Positions 63,971 through 64,000 of a DNA stretch of 64,000 nucleotides are shown piece after piece (the first letter of the stretch is position 1; every line of letters begins with the position of its first letter). Both the position numbers and the translations under genes were made by a program. The stretch comes from CADEDH01 sp041394285. GTDB lineage: Bacteria > Actinomycetota > Acidimicrobiia > Acidimicrobiales > SZUA-35. Below the pieces are notes generated by a model. The model was not told the origin of the DNA and did no database searches. It worked only from the letters and a program-made list of their open reading frames with translations. The stretch is taken from assembly GCA_041394285.1 (NCBI GenBank), contig JAWKIL010000001.1, positions 62,001-126,000 on the forward strand, read 5' to 3'.

Positions 63971-64000
63971 TCGTGTTGCCCGACCTCGGGGATCACACCG
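63967..64000 (+). CDS. Start of coupled downstream gene, probable nucleotidyltransferase toxin (partial)
   Basis: ATG overlaps the preceding TGA (ATGA). Only MIVLPDLGDHT is visible before the window ends. This start and the HTH partner are what one expects for an AbiEii/AbiGii (MenA-like) nucleotidyltransferase, but eleven residues cannot prove it. Confidence 0.4.
   Translation, partial: MIVLPDLGDHT

Noticed and set aside
55530..64000. attR copy of the tRNA-Asn 3' end
   Set aside because: Looked for the GTTCGAGCCTCACCCC core downstream; not found in the window.

Overview
The window is high-GC chromosomal DNA, close to 70% G+C by eye up to about 55 kb. It has GTG starts, many 1-4 nt ATGA/GTGA/TGATG gene overlaps, two luciferase-like (LLM) flavin/F420-type oxidoreductases and a BldD-type regulator. 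This points to an actinobacterium. The divergent FtsH, the fatty-acyl-AMP ligase and the overall gene content suggest an Acidimicrobiia-like lineage (inference; no 16S gene is present).

Region 1 (0-8.99 kb, minus strand): a MacB/LolD-type ABC exporter made of one ATPase and two separate FtsX-like permeases, a NACHT-type STAND NTPase, an orphan branched-chain-amino-acid-type binding lipoprotein, a large-subunit catalase (KatE) translationally coupled to a hemerythrin, and then two plus-strand membrane proteins (LPG-synthase-TM type and CNNM/CorC type). Region 2 (11.5-29.6 kb) is a metabolic and accessory stretch: an SDR, an atypical FtsH protease, tandem paralogous membrane-anchored proteins, a DyP peroxidase, an LLM/acetoacetate-decarboxylase-like pair, an enoyl-CoA hydratase/amidase pair, a DUF4032 kinase-like protein, an acyl-AMP ligase, a second LLM enzyme and a thioredoxin-TPR protein.

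Region 3 (29.7-55.2 kb) is the conserved housekeeping backbone: comEA-comEC-holA, rpsT, lepA, photolyase, hrcA-dnaJ-rsmE, bldD-like, phoH-ybeY-corC-era, dinG, a Pro/Thr-rich membrane protein, uppS-recO, an RDD protein and dnaG-sigA. Neighbours are mostly short-spaced or overlapping, so several are probably cotranscribed. Hairpin terminators separate convergent pairs, and two families of intergenic repeat are visible.

Region 4 (55.4-64 kb) begins at tRNA-Asn(GTT) and is a mobile element with lower and patchier G+C. Reading toward the tRNA on the minus strand it has rep - small ORF - xis - int, the order of pSAM2-like actinobacterial integrative elements (AICEs). A phospholipase-D-like cargo gene sits between the tRNA and int. 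A 2.4-kb IS21-family copy (60624-63061) has landed in an operon of the element. The rep gene and both IS genes carry many single-base frameshifts but no other damage that I noticed. The window ends in what looks like a winged/HTH antitoxin followed by the first codons of a coupled downstream gene, probably a nucleotidyltransferase toxin. The far end of the element (attR, transfer genes) is outside the window.
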